This document shows positions 36,563-47,632 of a DNA stretch of 64,000 nt, piece by piece. The notes below the pieces were generated by a model. It made no database searches, was not told where the DNA came from, and saw only the letters and a program-made list of their open reading frames with translations. The stretch spans positions 1,736,001-1,800,000 of the forward strand of contig NZ_CP132194.1 of assembly GCF_030718935.1 (NCBI RefSeq), in the 5' to 3' direction. A program made the translations under genes and the position numbers. Numbering within the stretch: the first letter of the stretch is position 1; every line of letters begins with the position of its first letter. Source of the stretch: Psychrobacter sp. M13. GTDB taxonomy: Bacteria; Pseudomonadota; Gammaproteobacteria; Pseudomonadales; Moraxellaceae.

Positions 36563-37573
36563 CTAGCTTTTAGACATACGGTTTTCAATGGGGTCGTGAT
36601 GGACAATAATCAACGCCATCCTCCCTGTCATAGATTGTTGCAAATGGGTCTGACGGCGATAAGAGTAATAACGACTATCATCATAGCTACAGTCAATAGC
36701 TGACTCATTTAATAGTGTAATAGATAAGGCTTGTAACTGCGCTATAGCTAACTTTGGCAGATCAAGCCTAAGCTTGTCATCGCTATTACATCTATCTTCT
36801 TTATCGCTTTTTAGACAAAATAGCTGAGTAAAGTTATGCAGCTGAGCGCTTGATAACAATTGATTATCCGTGCAGCCTGCTAGCAATTTGTCAGCGACCT
36901 CACTACCCACTTCGTAGTTTTCTTGACTGATACAGACCCCGACCCAAGCCATAATCGGCGATTTATTATCGAAGCGCTCGGCGGTAGCTTTTATTACCCC
37001 ACAAGCCAACCCTTGCCAGCCTGCATGGATAGCGGCTATCTGGTGAGTCGCTGGTTGGTATAAAACAATAGGCACGCAGTCAGCGGTCATAATCGCCAGT
37101 CCTACTCCGCTTTGCCGACTGACCAGCGCATCAGCATCCAATGGTTGCATAGATAGCCGCGACGCATCGATATCATGGATTTTCTGACCATGAACTTGAT
37201 TGACCCAATGTAAGCTTTTGATAGCTGGGATTTTTATAGTTGAGTTTGGCAAAGCTGTTTGTGCTAGCTCTAATTGCTGATTAATAGTGCCTAATAAATC
37301 CATACGGTTTTGTAAGACGACTTCAGCATTGTCTTGTACATGTAAGCCTAAATTGAGCTTGCCATAGCTACTCTGACCTGTTTGCAACATATTCGAACGA
37401 TGTTGCTCGCTATCATTTTTCTTACTGTCGTTTTGCTCACTATCATCTTGCCCGCTATCAACAGCATCAATGACCAAAGCTGACGTTTGATAGACGGTCA
37501 CCTCATCAAACTGCGCCACTACTGATAGTGGCATAGTTTGAGTGGAATCACTACTTGCAGGCAAGTTGTTCAT
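36563..37573 (-). CDS. pgeF: YfiH/PgeF-family protein (peptidoglycan editing factor, laccase-like)
   Basis: 336 residues, longer than the usual 240-250 because of an extended N-terminal region. The metal and active-site motifs of the family (YfiH, DUF152) are present: WVNQVHGQKI, DADALVSRQSGVGLAIMTADCVPI (TADC, zinc-binding Cys) and AAIHAGWQGLACGVI (HAGW). E. coli PgeF removes L-Ser wrongly placed in peptidoglycan precursors; other members have purine nucleosidase activity. An Asp/Asn/Ser-rich linker (about residues 40-60, QDDSEQNDSKKNDSEQ) interrupts the N-terminus. It follows rluD by 31 nt, the standard rluD-yfiH pairing of gammaproteobacteria. Confidence 0.9.
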   Translation of the reverse strand: MNNLPASSDSTQTMPLSVVAQFDEVTVYQTSALVIDAVDSGQDDSEQNDSKKNDSEQHRSNMLQTGQSSYGKLNLGLHVQDNAEVVLQNRMDLLGTINQQLELAQTALPNSTIKIPAIKSLHWVNQVHGQKIHDIDASRLSMQPLDADALVSRQSGVGLAIMTADCVPIVLYQPATHQIAAIHAGWQGLACGVIKATAERFDNKSPIMAWVGVCISQENYEVGSEVADKLLAGCTDNQLLSSAQLHNFTQLFCLKSDKEDRCNSDDKLRLDLPKLAIAQLQALSITLLNESAIDCSYDDSRYYSYRRQTHLQQSMTGRMALIIVHHDPIENRMSKS

Positions 37574-37604
37574 ATTTTATTCAACATTTTTTATTCGATA
37601 TTTT

Positions 37605-38801
37605 TTATTCAACATCATAGCCTTCACTCAGAACCGCAATAAGCTGTTGCATATCCTCAGGGACAGGGGTTGTGACTTCGATATCCTCACCTGTAGTTGG
37701 ATGGACAAAGCCTAAGGCGTAAGCATGCAGCGCTTGACGCGGAAAGCTGCCGATAGCTTGGCGCTGTGCTTCTGTTAAGCCTGCTCGCAATTGACGACGA
37801 CCACCATAGACCCGATCACCTACAATTGGATAAGTGATATGACTAAGATGCACGCGGATTTGATGGGTACGTCCCGTCTCAAGTCCGACATCTAGCAGGC
37901 AATAATTATCGTTTAGTGGCGTGATATCTAATAGATGGGTTACGGCATCGCGACCTGCAGTCATCACTGTCATCTTTGTGCGTTGATTGCGGTGACGTCC
38001 AATCGGTGCATCGATGCGGCGATGGCGAGCTAGAGCCGCTTGATCTCCTGCAACGACACACTGATAATGACGGTAGACTGATTTGTCTTTTAACTGCTCC
38101 ATCAGTGCCATTTGGGCAGGCTTGGTCTTGCCGATAAGTAATAGCCCTGAAGTGTCCTTATCGATACGATGCACGAGACCTGCTCGCGGCAAATGATGCT
38201 GCTGCGGATAGTGATACAATAGCGCATTGACCAGCGTGCCGGTCTGATTGCCCGCGCCTGGATGGACGACCATACCAACAGGTTTATCAATGACAAGTAC
38301 GGCATCGTCCTCATAGACTACGTCAATGGCAATATTCTCAGGCATATCTTCGCTATGCTGTTGCAAAGTCGTTGATAAATGTAACACATCATCGGCTTTG
38401 ACTCGCTGTTTGGACTTTTGAATTTCGCCATTGTGCAGTAGACTGCCATCAGTGATCCAACCTTGCAGCTGAGCACGCGAAAAGTCCGTAAATATTAGCG
38501 CGGCTAACTTATCGATACGCAACCCAGCCTCATTATCCGCGACCGTATGAGTAATGTTGATAATCTCAGGTATGCTCTGCGGCGCTACCTGTTCATCGTC
38601 GTTATCAAGAGCCTCATCTTCATCGTCTAGCAATTCGTCGTTATGATCATCGTCTAATGACTCGTCATAATCGCCACAGTTATCATCAGCGGCAGCTGAT
38701 TCTTGAACCAAGGGTTCGATGTCTGATGTGACATTAGTCTTGTCAGCGTGGTTGTTTTTAGTAGTATCATTCATAGGGTTGTTGCTTATATTGTTAGTCA
38801 T
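37605..38801 (-). CDS. rluD: 23S rRNA pseudouridine synthase RluD
   Basis: Makes pseudouridines in helix 69 of 23S rRNA. 398 residues against about 326 in E. coli: the extra is an acidic N-terminal extension (Asp/Glu-rich, residues about 38-70). An S4 RNA-binding domain (GLRIDKLAALIFTDFSRAQL, about 92-150) precedes the catalytic domain with the RluD motif GLVHRIDKDTSGLLLIGK (catalytic Asp near residue 210). Upstream the leader has three copies of a 13-bp repeat. It is divergent from bamD, as in many gammaproteobacteria. Confidence 0.94.
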   Translation of the reverse strand: MTNNISNNPMNDTTKNNHADKTNVTSDIEPLVQESAAADDNCGDYDESLDDDHNDELLDDEDEALDNDDEQVAPQSIPEIINITHTVADNEAGLRIDKLAALIFTDFSRAQLQGWITDGSLLHNGEIQKSKQRVKADDVLHLSTTLQQHSEDMPENIAIDVVYEDDAVLVIDKPVGMVVHPGAGNQTGTLVNALLYHYPQQHHLPRAGLVHRIDKDTSGLLLIGKTKPAQMALMEQLKDKSVYRHYQCVVAGDQAALARHRRIDAPIGRHRNQRTKMTVMTAGRDAVTHLLDITPLNDNYCLLDVGLETGRTHQIRVHLSHITYPIVGDRVYGGRRQLRAGLTEAQRQAIGSFPRQALHAYALGFVHPTTGEDIEVTTPVPEDMQQLIAVLSEGYDVE

Positions 38802-38838
38802 AACAGTTAGTCATAGCAGATAGTTATAGCAGATAGTT
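38800..38838. repeat. Three 13-bp tandem repeats in the rluD leader
   Basis: ATAACAGTTAGTC (38800-38812), ATAGCAGATAGTT (38813-38825) and ATAGCAGATAGTT (38826-38838) follow head to tail and reach the rluD start codon at 38801 on the minus strand. The second and third are identical; the first is a diverged copy. No Shine-Dalgarno is visible in this stretch. Confidence 0.7.
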
Positions 38839-39425
38839 ATAGATTATAAAGGCACGAAATAAATTTTATAATAATTTGATGTAGATAGCTGATTTATCTC
38901 GCTAATTTATACTAAAACTTATAGGTGTAATCAATTAGGCGCCTAGTGTAGCACGCTACAGACTGATGCTCTATATACTGATAATAATATAGCCATGATA
39001 AAAACATAAAAAATTCTCATGCCAGCAGCCTCATACTGTCTGGAATATGACTTCGTGGTAATTTACTGTATATTTATCGGCATTGCTAGGATTCTTCATT
39101 ACCCATTATCACGACCCATGCTAAACTGTACAAATTATCGTACTATATATCATTATTTTTTTATTGTTGTCGTCTGTACTTGCTGTCTATTATTTTATGG
39201 CTATGGCTAACTTGAAAGAGATATAGTAGGGCCTTTGACATGACCTGTCTAAAATAAACCACGAAAAAATAGACGAGACTGCTATTATTCTATAAAGTAA
39301 GGCCTATTTTAGCGCAAGCTCTTATTTTAGTTTTATTAATTTAGCAGCTTTATTAGAGTCTATTATCATTAACCTGTTATCAGCACGATGGCTTTTGCTG
39401 TTATGCATTTTGTGCGGAGAGAAGT
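38839..39425. other. Intergenic region between rluD and bamD
   Basis: About 590 bp, AT-rich, holding the divergent promoters of rluD and bamD. A 63-codon frame at 39019-39210 has no ribosome site or family likeness and is not called. No RNA gene or repeat seen. Confidence 0.5.
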
Positions 39426-40658
39426 ATGCGTCCTGTAGGCAACACCTTTATCAAATTATCATCGGTAACTTTACTGGCACTAAGCGTAAATTTAGTGGGC
39501 TGTCAGACTATCAAAAACTTAACCAGCAAAGACGTTGATGCAGTCGAAACTGCTGAGAAAACTGAGCAAGGGTATTACCGTGATGCTATCACGCAGATCG
39601 ACAAAGGTCGCTATATTCAAGCGGTAGAGGACTTGAATAGTCTGCGCACCTTTTATCCTACTGGGCAATATGCTGAGCAGGCACTGCTTGATATGATGTA
39701 CGCGCAGTTTGCAGGTGGTAATTATGAAAACGCTGCCGCCAGTAGCGAGCGCTTTATCAGTCTATACCCGTCAAACCCGCAGGTGAGCTATGCTTATTAC
39801 GTACGCGGCATAGCCAATATGCAAGGCTCATCTGAGGGGCTTAAGCTGTTTAAGACCAATCAAGCTGAGCGTGATACTGGCTATTTACGTCTTGCTTTTG
39901 CTAATTTTCAAGAGCTGATTAACAAGTACCCTAGTAGTCCTTATGCGCCTGATGCCGCGCAACGTATGACTTTTATTTATAATCAATTTGCTCAAAGTGA
40001 GCTGACGGCTGCTAATTGGTACATCAAACGCGAGGCTTATGTTGCCGCTGCCAATCGTGCCAAGTGGACTTTTCAGTACTACCCGCTTAGCGAATCAGTA
40101 CCAGAAGCTATCGCTATACTCGCTTATAGCAATCAGCAATTGGGATTGACTGACTTGGCTGAGCAGTACAAAACCTTGCTACAGATCAACTATCCAGACA
40201 TACTTACCCGTGATGGACAAGTAAAAATCGATACTCAAGCGGATCGCTCTTGGTTGAACAAGCTGACCTTTGGACAATTGGGCCGCGCCAGCATGAACGA
40301 CACTTCAAATGCTCAAGGTCAGTATAGCGGCGCAACTAAGACTCAAACTATCCTTAATGCGGCGCAGTTGCAGCTACCTGCTGCAAATACCAATGCTCCC
40401 GCACAAGGTTTGGGCAATCTATCAGGCCGCCGTAGTGGTATCAATATCGGTTTAGGCTTGCCTGAGAGTGCCACTGAGCAAGTATCTGGACAAGGTAGCG
40501 CGAGCGCCGCCGCTATAGAAGCCGCTGTTGATCCACAGAACATCAATCCAACTCGTCGCACTACTCTGCCTAATGATGGTCGCGATAGTATTCGTCTAAC
40601 GCCAGGCAATACGCCTATTGAATCTATTGATTTTGATGTTGATTTAGAAGATGAATAG
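39426..40658 (+). CDS. bamD: Outer-membrane assembly lipoprotein BamD
   Basis: Essential lipoprotein of the BAM complex that folds outer-membrane proteins. 410 residues against about 245 in E. coli. Lipoprotein signal ending LVGC (lipobox, Cys26), followed by tetratricopeptide helices (YYRDAITQIDKGRYIQAVED; LLDMMYAQFAGGNYENAAAS; FANFQELINKYPSSPYAPDA), then a long C-terminal extension (about 265-410) rich in Ser, Gln, Ala and Gly that is not in the classical family. GGAGAG precedes the ATG. It ends before a terminator at 40705. Confidence 0.93.
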   Translation: MRPVGNTFIKLSSVTLLALSVNLVGCQTIKNLTSKDVDAVETAEKTEQGYYRDAITQIDKGRYIQAVEDLNSLRTFYPTGQYAEQALLDMMYAQFAGGNYENAAASSERFISLYPSNPQVSYAYYVRGIANMQGSSEGLKLFKTNQAERDTGYLRLAFANFQELINKYPSSPYAPDAAQRMTFIYNQFAQSELTAANWYIKREAYVAAANRAKWTFQYYPLSESVPEAIAILAYSNQQLGLTDLAEQYKTLLQINYPDILTRDGQVKIDTQADRSWLNKLTFGQLGRASMNDTSNAQGQYSGATKTQTILNAAQLQLPAANTNAPAQGLGNLSGRRSGINIGLGLPESATEQVSGQGSASAAAIEAAVDPQNINPTRRTTLPNDGRDSIRLTPGNTPIESIDFDVDLEDE

Positions 40659-40704
40659 CTGACATATACCCTACTCTTAATTTTGTAGGTTTATATACAA
40701 AAGC

Positions 40705-40740
40705 AAAGGTAAGACTAACTCATTCGTTGGTCTTACCTTT
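40705..40740 (+). terminator. Terminator after bamD
   Basis: AAAGGTAAGACTAAC (40705-40719) pairs with GTTGGTCTTACCTTT (40726-40740), a 15-bp stem with one G-T pair and a 6-base loop, between bamD and dnaG. Confidence 0.9.
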
Positions 40741-40857
40741 ATAGTTTTAATGAGCAAATTTAATTGCTTGCCTTGCTTAGGCTATTTTATAATAATTAAA
40801 TATAGGCTATATTTGATCCAGTAAATCATCTCTCTCGTATGGTAAAATGCCCTTCTA

Positions 40858-43035
40858 ATGAGTATCCCAAATCACATCCTTGAGCAACTAAGTAGCCAAG
40901 CTGATCTTATCAGCATTATTGGTCGCCATACTACGCTTAAACGCGCAGGAAGTGAGTATCGAGGCTGTTGCCCGTTCCATGGCGAAAAATCACCCTCTTT
41001 TTATGTCAATCCACAAAAGAATATCTATCACTGCTTTGGCTGTAATGTCGGCGGCAATGCTATTAGCTTTTTACGTGATTACGAGAACCTTACCTTTATA
41101 GAAGCAGTAAAAGAGCTATCGAAGCAGACCGGTATTGAGATACCAGAAGAGGATCGCCAAAACGTCAGCTATAAGCGCACGGTGACTAAACCTAAAGCGG
41201 CATCTCAGCATGATAATTATCAGCACAGTAATAATCAAAATAATAGCAAGCCATATGCAGAACCTGCGGCTCAATCAACAAGTGCTAGCCCTGTCCAAAC
41301 GCAAAAACCTGCTGCCAGCTCACCAGCTAATGATATTGTCAGCTATGATAACGCTGACGATTACAGCAATTATGCCAATCAAAACTTTTACGACGATGAC
41401 TATAATAGTACAGGTTATGACGATAGCTACTTCGTCGGTGGTGCTGATGATGTAAACCACAATAGCTCGCCCCCATGGTTAAGTGATGAGAGTGCTGCTA
41501 ACACCAATATTGAAAATAGCGCTGACAAAGACGGCAATCTGTACGATTTACTGCTAAAAATTGAGCAATTCTACCAGCGTAATTTGCAGACTCATCCGCA
41601 TGCCAAGCATTATTTTATGACACGCGGTATCACAGAACAAAGTATTGAGACCTTTGCTTTAGGCTACGCGCCTTTTGGCTGGCAGCATCTTGAACACGAG
41701 TTCCCGCAAGATATCGAAGGTTTAAAAGCGCTCGGACTAGTGCGCCAATCAGACTCAGGTCGCGACTATGACCTACTGCGAGATCGGATTATCTTTCCGA
41801 TTCGAGATAATCAAGGTCGTACTATCGGCTTTGGTGGACGGGCGCTCGATGATCAGGTCAAGCCCAAATATATCAACTCCTCAGACTCGCCCGTCTTTCA
41901 TAAGCAGCATGTACTCTATGGCTATTATGAATCGCGCCAGCAACGTGCCAACGACTGGCTAGTGGTCGAAGGCTATATGGATGTTATCGCTCTGCATCAA
42001 GCAGGTATTTATGGGGCGATTGCCTCGATGGGTACCGCTATTAATGAGAGCCAAATCTCACGGCTATTGACCCTGAACCCGACGCTAACGTTGAGCTTTG
42101 ATGGTGATAGCGCAGGTCAAAAGGCCGCTTGGCGTACCCTTGAGATTGCGCTGCCTGTGCTAGGTGATGATAAAGAGCTGCGGTTTTTAAGTCTGCCAAA
42201 TGACCATGATCCTGATACCTTTATCAAAAGTCATGGCGTTGAAGCTATGCGCGAACAGATCGCTCAGGCCATGCCACTGTCGCAGTATATCTTTGCTTAT
42301 CTAAGCGAGCGCTATGACATGAGCTTGGCTGAAGGTAAAGCTAAGCTCATGTCGCAAGTACGGACGCTGACCAACTCTCTCCCCAAAGGTAGCAGCTTTC
42401 GTTATTTACTCAACAACGATATCTATCAAAAGCTTGGCGGCAGGCGCAGTCAAAACGTTGAGGCCAAAGACGCGCTATTAGACTTTGATGGTGAGATGAC
42501 CATCAGCCAGCAATTACAGCTGTGCTTTTTGTTTCAACCAAGTGCATTGGCCGATGATCCTATTCAGGTTATTTGGCAACAAGCGGGTATTCATGGATTA
42601 AACCTACCCGCACATATTAAGCAAAAAGCGTCTGATGATGCTCTGCGCCCCTTGGCTTGGGACGATCTACAAGACGACCCTTTACTCGATGTCGTAAGCA
42701 CCATTCAACGCTGTTCGAACTACTTGCCACTAGATGCCAATGCCGCAGCCCATTTTGTTTTATCTAATTTAAAGCCCTCAACTCAACAAGCACTCAGCCG
42801 TAATTGGGGCGCTTTTTTTAAGACCTTAACCCTAAGAAATGTGTTAAGCCTTGATGAATTGATTGAAAACTTAGTGAGTCAGCTGTTAGAGCGTAACATG
42901 AGAAAAAAGATACAAGATTTAGTAAAAAACCCCGATCATATCAAGGCGACTATTGTACGTATGCAGGCTCAGCTCTTGAGTAACTGGCTACGAGAGCAGC
43001 AGGCAGAACAATCCGCGCAAATGGTTAGTATTTGA
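40858..43035 (+). CDS. dnaG: DNA primase DnaG
   Basis: Makes RNA primers for the replisome. 725 residues. The N-terminal CHC2 zinc domain has Cys38, His41, Cys59 and Cys62 (CCPFHGEKSPSF, YHCFGCNVGG). The TOPRIM catalytic domain has the Glu of VVEGYMDVIALH near residue 370 and DGDSAG near residue 415. The C-terminal region (DnaB-binding) ends the chain. Between them is an unusually long Gln/Asn/Asp/Ser-rich linker (about residues 100-225). The ATG has no clear Shine-Dalgarno. It stands upstream of rpoD, as in the classical macromolecular synthesis operon, but without rpsU. Confidence 0.95.
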   Translation: MSIPNHILEQLSSQADLISIIGRHTTLKRAGSEYRGCCPFHGEKSPSFYVNPQKNIYHCFGCNVGGNAISFLRDYENLTFIEAVKELSKQTGIEIPEEDRQNVSYKRTVTKPKAASQHDNYQHSNNQNNSKPYAEPAAQSTSASPVQTQKPAASSPANDIVSYDNADDYSNYANQNFYDDDYNSTGYDDSYFVGGADDVNHNSSPPWLSDESAANTNIENSADKDGNLYDLLLKIEQFYQRNLQTHPHAKHYFMTRGITEQSIETFALGYAPFGWQHLEHEFPQDIEGLKALGLVRQSDSGRDYDLLRDRIIFPIRDNQGRTIGFGGRALDDQVKPKYINSSDSPVFHKQHVLYGYYESRQQRANDWLVVEGYMDVIALHQAGIYGAIASMGTAINESQISRLLTLNPTLTLSFDGDSAGQKAAWRTLEIALPVLGDDKELRFLSLPNDHDPDTFIKSHGVEAMREQIAQAMPLSQYIFAYLSERYDMSLAEGKAKLMSQVRTLTNSLPKGSSFRYLLNNDIYQKLGGRRSQNVEAKDALLDFDGEMTISQQLQLCFLFQPSALADDPIQVIWQQAGIHGLNLPAHIKQKASDDALRPLAWDDLQDDPLLDVVSTIQRCSNYLPLDANAAAHFVLSNLKPSTQQALSRNWGAFFKTLTLRNVLSLDELIENLVSQLLERNMRKKIQDLVKNPDHIKATIVRMQAQLLSNWLREQQAEQSAQMVSI

Positions 43036-43502
43036 GTTATTTTTAATTAAAAAACAGATAACCGCTGCAAGTCCTTTAAAAGCCAGCCTACTGACCCCAT
43101 TGTTTATGGTTAAGGTGTCTTATATAAAGCCAAAAACATATAGACATGAATATTCTAGTGACATAAATGTCCTAGTGATTTTATAACCGTTAATTCATAA
43201 CCTTATGCTCGTTTACTAGGGTCTGTGCTAAACTACGCCGTTTATATATTCTTAGTGGCTCTAAACCAGCGCTTTTAAATTATAAAACACCATGAATTTT
43301 GATCCTTGTTTCGATAAATTATTTAGACAATATTTTTTGAATAACCTTGTAGTATTTTGAGTTTTTATTTATATCCATTCGTTTTTATTATTGGTATTTA
43401 TGACTACGCTTAACTAGGATCAGTCTCATGACTAGATCAGCAACCCAAAGCTAGTATGACTGACCTAAATAATAAAAATGTCCGACAAAAAAGTGAGTAT
43501 TT
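43036..43502. other. Intergenic region between dnaG and rpoD
   Basis: About 467 bp of AT-rich sequence, long enough to hold rpoD's own promoter, so rpoD is probably not dependent on dnaG transcription. No terminator of the stem-and-T-run type stands out and no other feature is seen. Confidence 0.5.
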
Positions 43503-45407
<1,905 letters not shown>

Positions 45408-45443
45408 ATAAAGAGTGACTAAGTTTGATAAAGATAGTTATCC

Positions 45444-45473
45444 AAAAAAGCTGAGCCATTGCTCAGCTTTTTT
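45444..45473 (+). terminator. Terminator after rpoD
   Basis: AAAAAAGCTGAGC (45444-45456) pairs with GCTCAGCTTTTTT (45461-45473), a perfect 13-bp stem with a 4-base loop, 36 nt after rpoD. Confidence 0.93.
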
Positions 45474-45504
45474 GTGGCTATTAGTTTGTGGCTATTAGTT
45501 TGTG
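45471..45504. repeat. Short tandem repeat after rpoD
   Basis: TTTGTGGCTATTAG occurs twice (45471-45484, 45485-45498) followed by a partial copy TTTGTG, starting in the T-run of the rpoD terminator. Confidence 0.8.
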
Positions 45505-45556
45505 CTTATAAGATAGATTTTATGTGAAAGCTTACTCCAAGATTAACAACTTACTT

Positions 45557-46057
45557 TCAGTAAGCGCCTTCGCTATAGATAAGCTCATAGCTGTGACTAT
45601 AAATCTCAACGATATTACCAAACGGGTCTTCCATATAAATCATACGATAAGGTTTTTCGTCTGGATAGTAGTAGCGTGGCTTTTGCATGCGTTTTTTACC
45701 ACCAGCCGCCACAATACTCTCAGCAAGCCCTTCTACATCAGGATCTTGCACACAAAAATGAAAGATACCCGTTTTCCAATATTCAAAATTATTCTCAGGA
45801 TTTTCTTGATTCTTAAATTCAAATATCTCCACGCCTATGCGATCGCCAGTCGATAAATGCGCGATACGAAAGCTGCCCCAACCTGCGCCAAACACTTCCG
45901 TACACATCTCACCAATTGGACTGTCATCTTCAACGATCTCAGTCGGCTCCATAATAATGTACCAACCCATGACTTCTGTATAGAACTTCACCGCTGCTGC
46001 TAAGTCAGGTACTGAAAGACCAATATGTGAAAAACTTCTTGGGTAAACCTTACTCAT
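45557..46057 (-). CDS. Glyoxalase/VOC-family protein
   Basis: 166 residues, one vicinal-oxygen-chelate fold. HIGLSVPDLAAAVKFYTEVM at residues 11-30 supplies a metal His and the first beta-alpha unit; FHFCVQDPDVEGLAESIVAA and MIYMEDPFGNIVEIYSHSYE supply the second half with a Glu ligand. The function could be a lactoylglutathione lyase-like or other VOC enzyme; not specified by sequence. It is transcribed divergently from the LysR-type regulator 121 bp away, so that regulator is a candidate for its control. Confidence 0.8.
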   Translation of the reverse strand: MSKVYPRSFSHIGLSVPDLAAAVKFYTEVMGWYIIMEPTEIVEDDSPIGEMCTEVFGAGWGSFRIAHLSTGDRIGVEIFEFKNQENPENNFEYWKTGIFHFCVQDPDVEGLAESIVAAGGKKRMQKPRYYYPDEKPYRMIYMEDPFGNIVEIYSHSYELIYSEGAY

Positions 46058-46178
46058 TGTTAGTACTCCTGCTTGATATGCTGTTTTTGATTAGTGATCG
46101 CTTGACACAGGACTACTATACAAAGGTACAATCATTACGTAAAATTATCATTTATTATATAAATAAGTATGGTTTGTA

Positions 46179-47048
46179 ATGATAAATACTATCTGGCTAC
46201 GCACTTTTTGTACTTTGGTAGAAGTCGGTCACTTCACTCATACAGCTGAGCGTCTGCATATGACGCAATCGGGCGTCAGTCAACATATTAATAAGCTCGA
46301 GGCGCAGTTAGATATCTCGCTGCTTATACGCCAAGGTAAGCAATTCTCATTAACTAGTGCAGGCGAGTACCTCTATGACGAGGCAAAAGATATCTTGCTA
46401 AAACTGACTCATTTAGAGCAGCGTCTTGGGGAGGATTTAGCTTTTGAGGGTAAGGTGCGTGTGATGTCGCCTGGAAGTGTGGGGCTCAAGCTCTATCCTC
46501 ATCTTTTATCATTGCAACAGATGCATCCTAAGCTGATAATCAATTATAGGTTTGCACCTAATAGTGACGTGGAGCAGGCGCTGGTTAGTAGTGATATTGA
46601 TATCGGTTTTATGACTGATATCTCCCGTATTTCCAGTATCAATTGTAAGCCCGTGGCGACGGAAGCTTTGTTATTAGTGACGTCAGCGCAGATTAAATCA
46701 GTAGACTGGGAAGCTTTAGTCCAACTTGGATTTATTGGTCATCCTGATGGCGCTCATCATGCCAATCTATTATTAGGCGCTAACTTTTCTGAGTTTGAGC
46801 ATATTAACGACTTTGAAGAAAAGGGCTTTTCTAATCAGATAGGGTTGATTTTGGAGCCTGTAAGTCGCGGATTAGGATTCACCGTGCTACCTGAGCATGC
46901 TGTCGTTGCCTTTGAAAGATCTCATCTTATCAATAGCCACCCTCTATCTACTCCCATCAGTGAAACCCTTTATGTGGCGACCAAACGCGAGTATGCCATG
47001 CCTCGTAGAATACAAACCCTCATTGAGGAAGCGCAAAAATGGCTGTAA
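46179..47048 (+). CDS. LysR-type transcriptional regulator
   Basis: 289 residues. N-terminal winged helix-turn-helix (HFTHTAERLHMTQSGVSQHI, about 18-37, followed by LEAQLDISLLIRQGKQFSLT) and a periplasmic-binding-protein-like effector domain (about 85-289). LysR regulators usually act on a divergent neighbour, here the VOC protein gene at 46057. The effector is unknown. Confidence 0.9.
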   Translation: MINTIWLRTFCTLVEVGHFTHTAERLHMTQSGVSQHINKLEAQLDISLLIRQGKQFSLTSAGEYLYDEAKDILLKLTHLEQRLGEDLAFEGKVRVMSPGSVGLKLYPHLLSLQQMHPKLIINYRFAPNSDVEQALVSSDIDIGFMTDISRISSINCKPVATEALLLVTSAQIKSVDWEALVQLGFIGHPDGAHHANLLLGANFSEFEHINDFEEKGFSNQIGLILEPVSRGLGFTVLPEHAVVAFERSHLINSHPLSTPISETLYVATKREYAMPRRIQTLIEEAQKWL

Positions 47049-47265
47049 GTGATGCCCGTTTCATAAGAAATTTAAATAATATAAGAAATTTGAATGAACA
47101 GTAGCTTTGAGCAAAGCTATATCATAAAACCTTTTAGTCTTAGCTAACAAGTCATTAAACAGCAATGAAATAAAAGCTGAGTGTAGCATTCATTACCACC
47201 AGCTAAAGCAATGTTAGCGACGCTTTTGTATAGAGGCACTTCGAAGCTTCAACATAAGGGCACAG

Positions 47266-47290
47266 ACAGAACCATTATTTATGGTTCTGT
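47266..47290 (+). terminator. Hairpin between the LysR gene and the TPP riboswitch
   Basis: ACAGAACCAT (47266-47275) and ATGGTTCTGT (47281-47290) form a 10-bp stem with a 5-base loop. No strong T-run follows, so whether it terminates the LysR transcript is uncertain. Confidence 0.5.
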
Positions 47291-47381
47291 GCGCATCACT
47301 TGCTAATGATGCCAGAGTTCGTCTATCATATGGCTCAACTGCTCAAATAACAGCAGATCTAAACTATTTATTCCTAAAAAC

Positions 47382-47483
47382 CTTGTCGGGGTGCTGTGAT
47401 TTTTGATGCTTTTAACACCATCACAATCATGGCTGAGAGTTACCCGCGAACCTGATGCAGTTAGCACTGACGTAGGAAACAAG
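47382..47483 (+). promoter_or_regulatory. TPP riboswitch (THI element) upstream of tenA
   Basis: The diagnostic TPP-aptamer strings are present in order: GGGGTGC at 47388-47394, CTGAGAGTTACCC at 47433-47445, CGAACCTGATGCAG at 47447-47460, and the distal GACGTAGGAAAC near 47469-47480. The closing stem P1 is CTTGT (47382-47386) with ACAAG (47479-47483). It lies 150 nt upstream of the tenA ATG, where thiamine pyrophosphate would turn down expression of a thiamine-salvage gene. Confidence 0.93.
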
Positions 47484-47599
47484 CGTGACATTTTGTAGCA
47501 CACCTCTTAAGCCTATTTTGCTAAGCAAGCCTTGCCCGTTTATATCCATAATCTGCTAAGTTTTTTGTGCCTACTCACTTCTCGTCTCCTACCACCTGC

Positions 47600-47632
47600 T
47601 TACTTGCACTTTTATAAAGGCAAGTGCACCCT
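47600..47632 (+). promoter_or_regulatory. Candidate expression-platform hairpin over the tenA ribosome site
   Basis: Just before the tenA start, ACTTGC can pair with GCAAGT, or TGCACTT with AAGTGCA, enclosing the AAAGG ribosome site in the loop. The two are mutually exclusive helices next to the start, as expected of a switch acting on translation. No T-run terminator is seen between the aptamer and tenA. Confidence 0.5.

Noticed and set aside
39019..39210. 63-codon frame between rluD and bamD
   Set aside because: No ribosome site, unusual residue composition (Tyr/Cys-rich) and no family; probably chance in AT-rich sequence.
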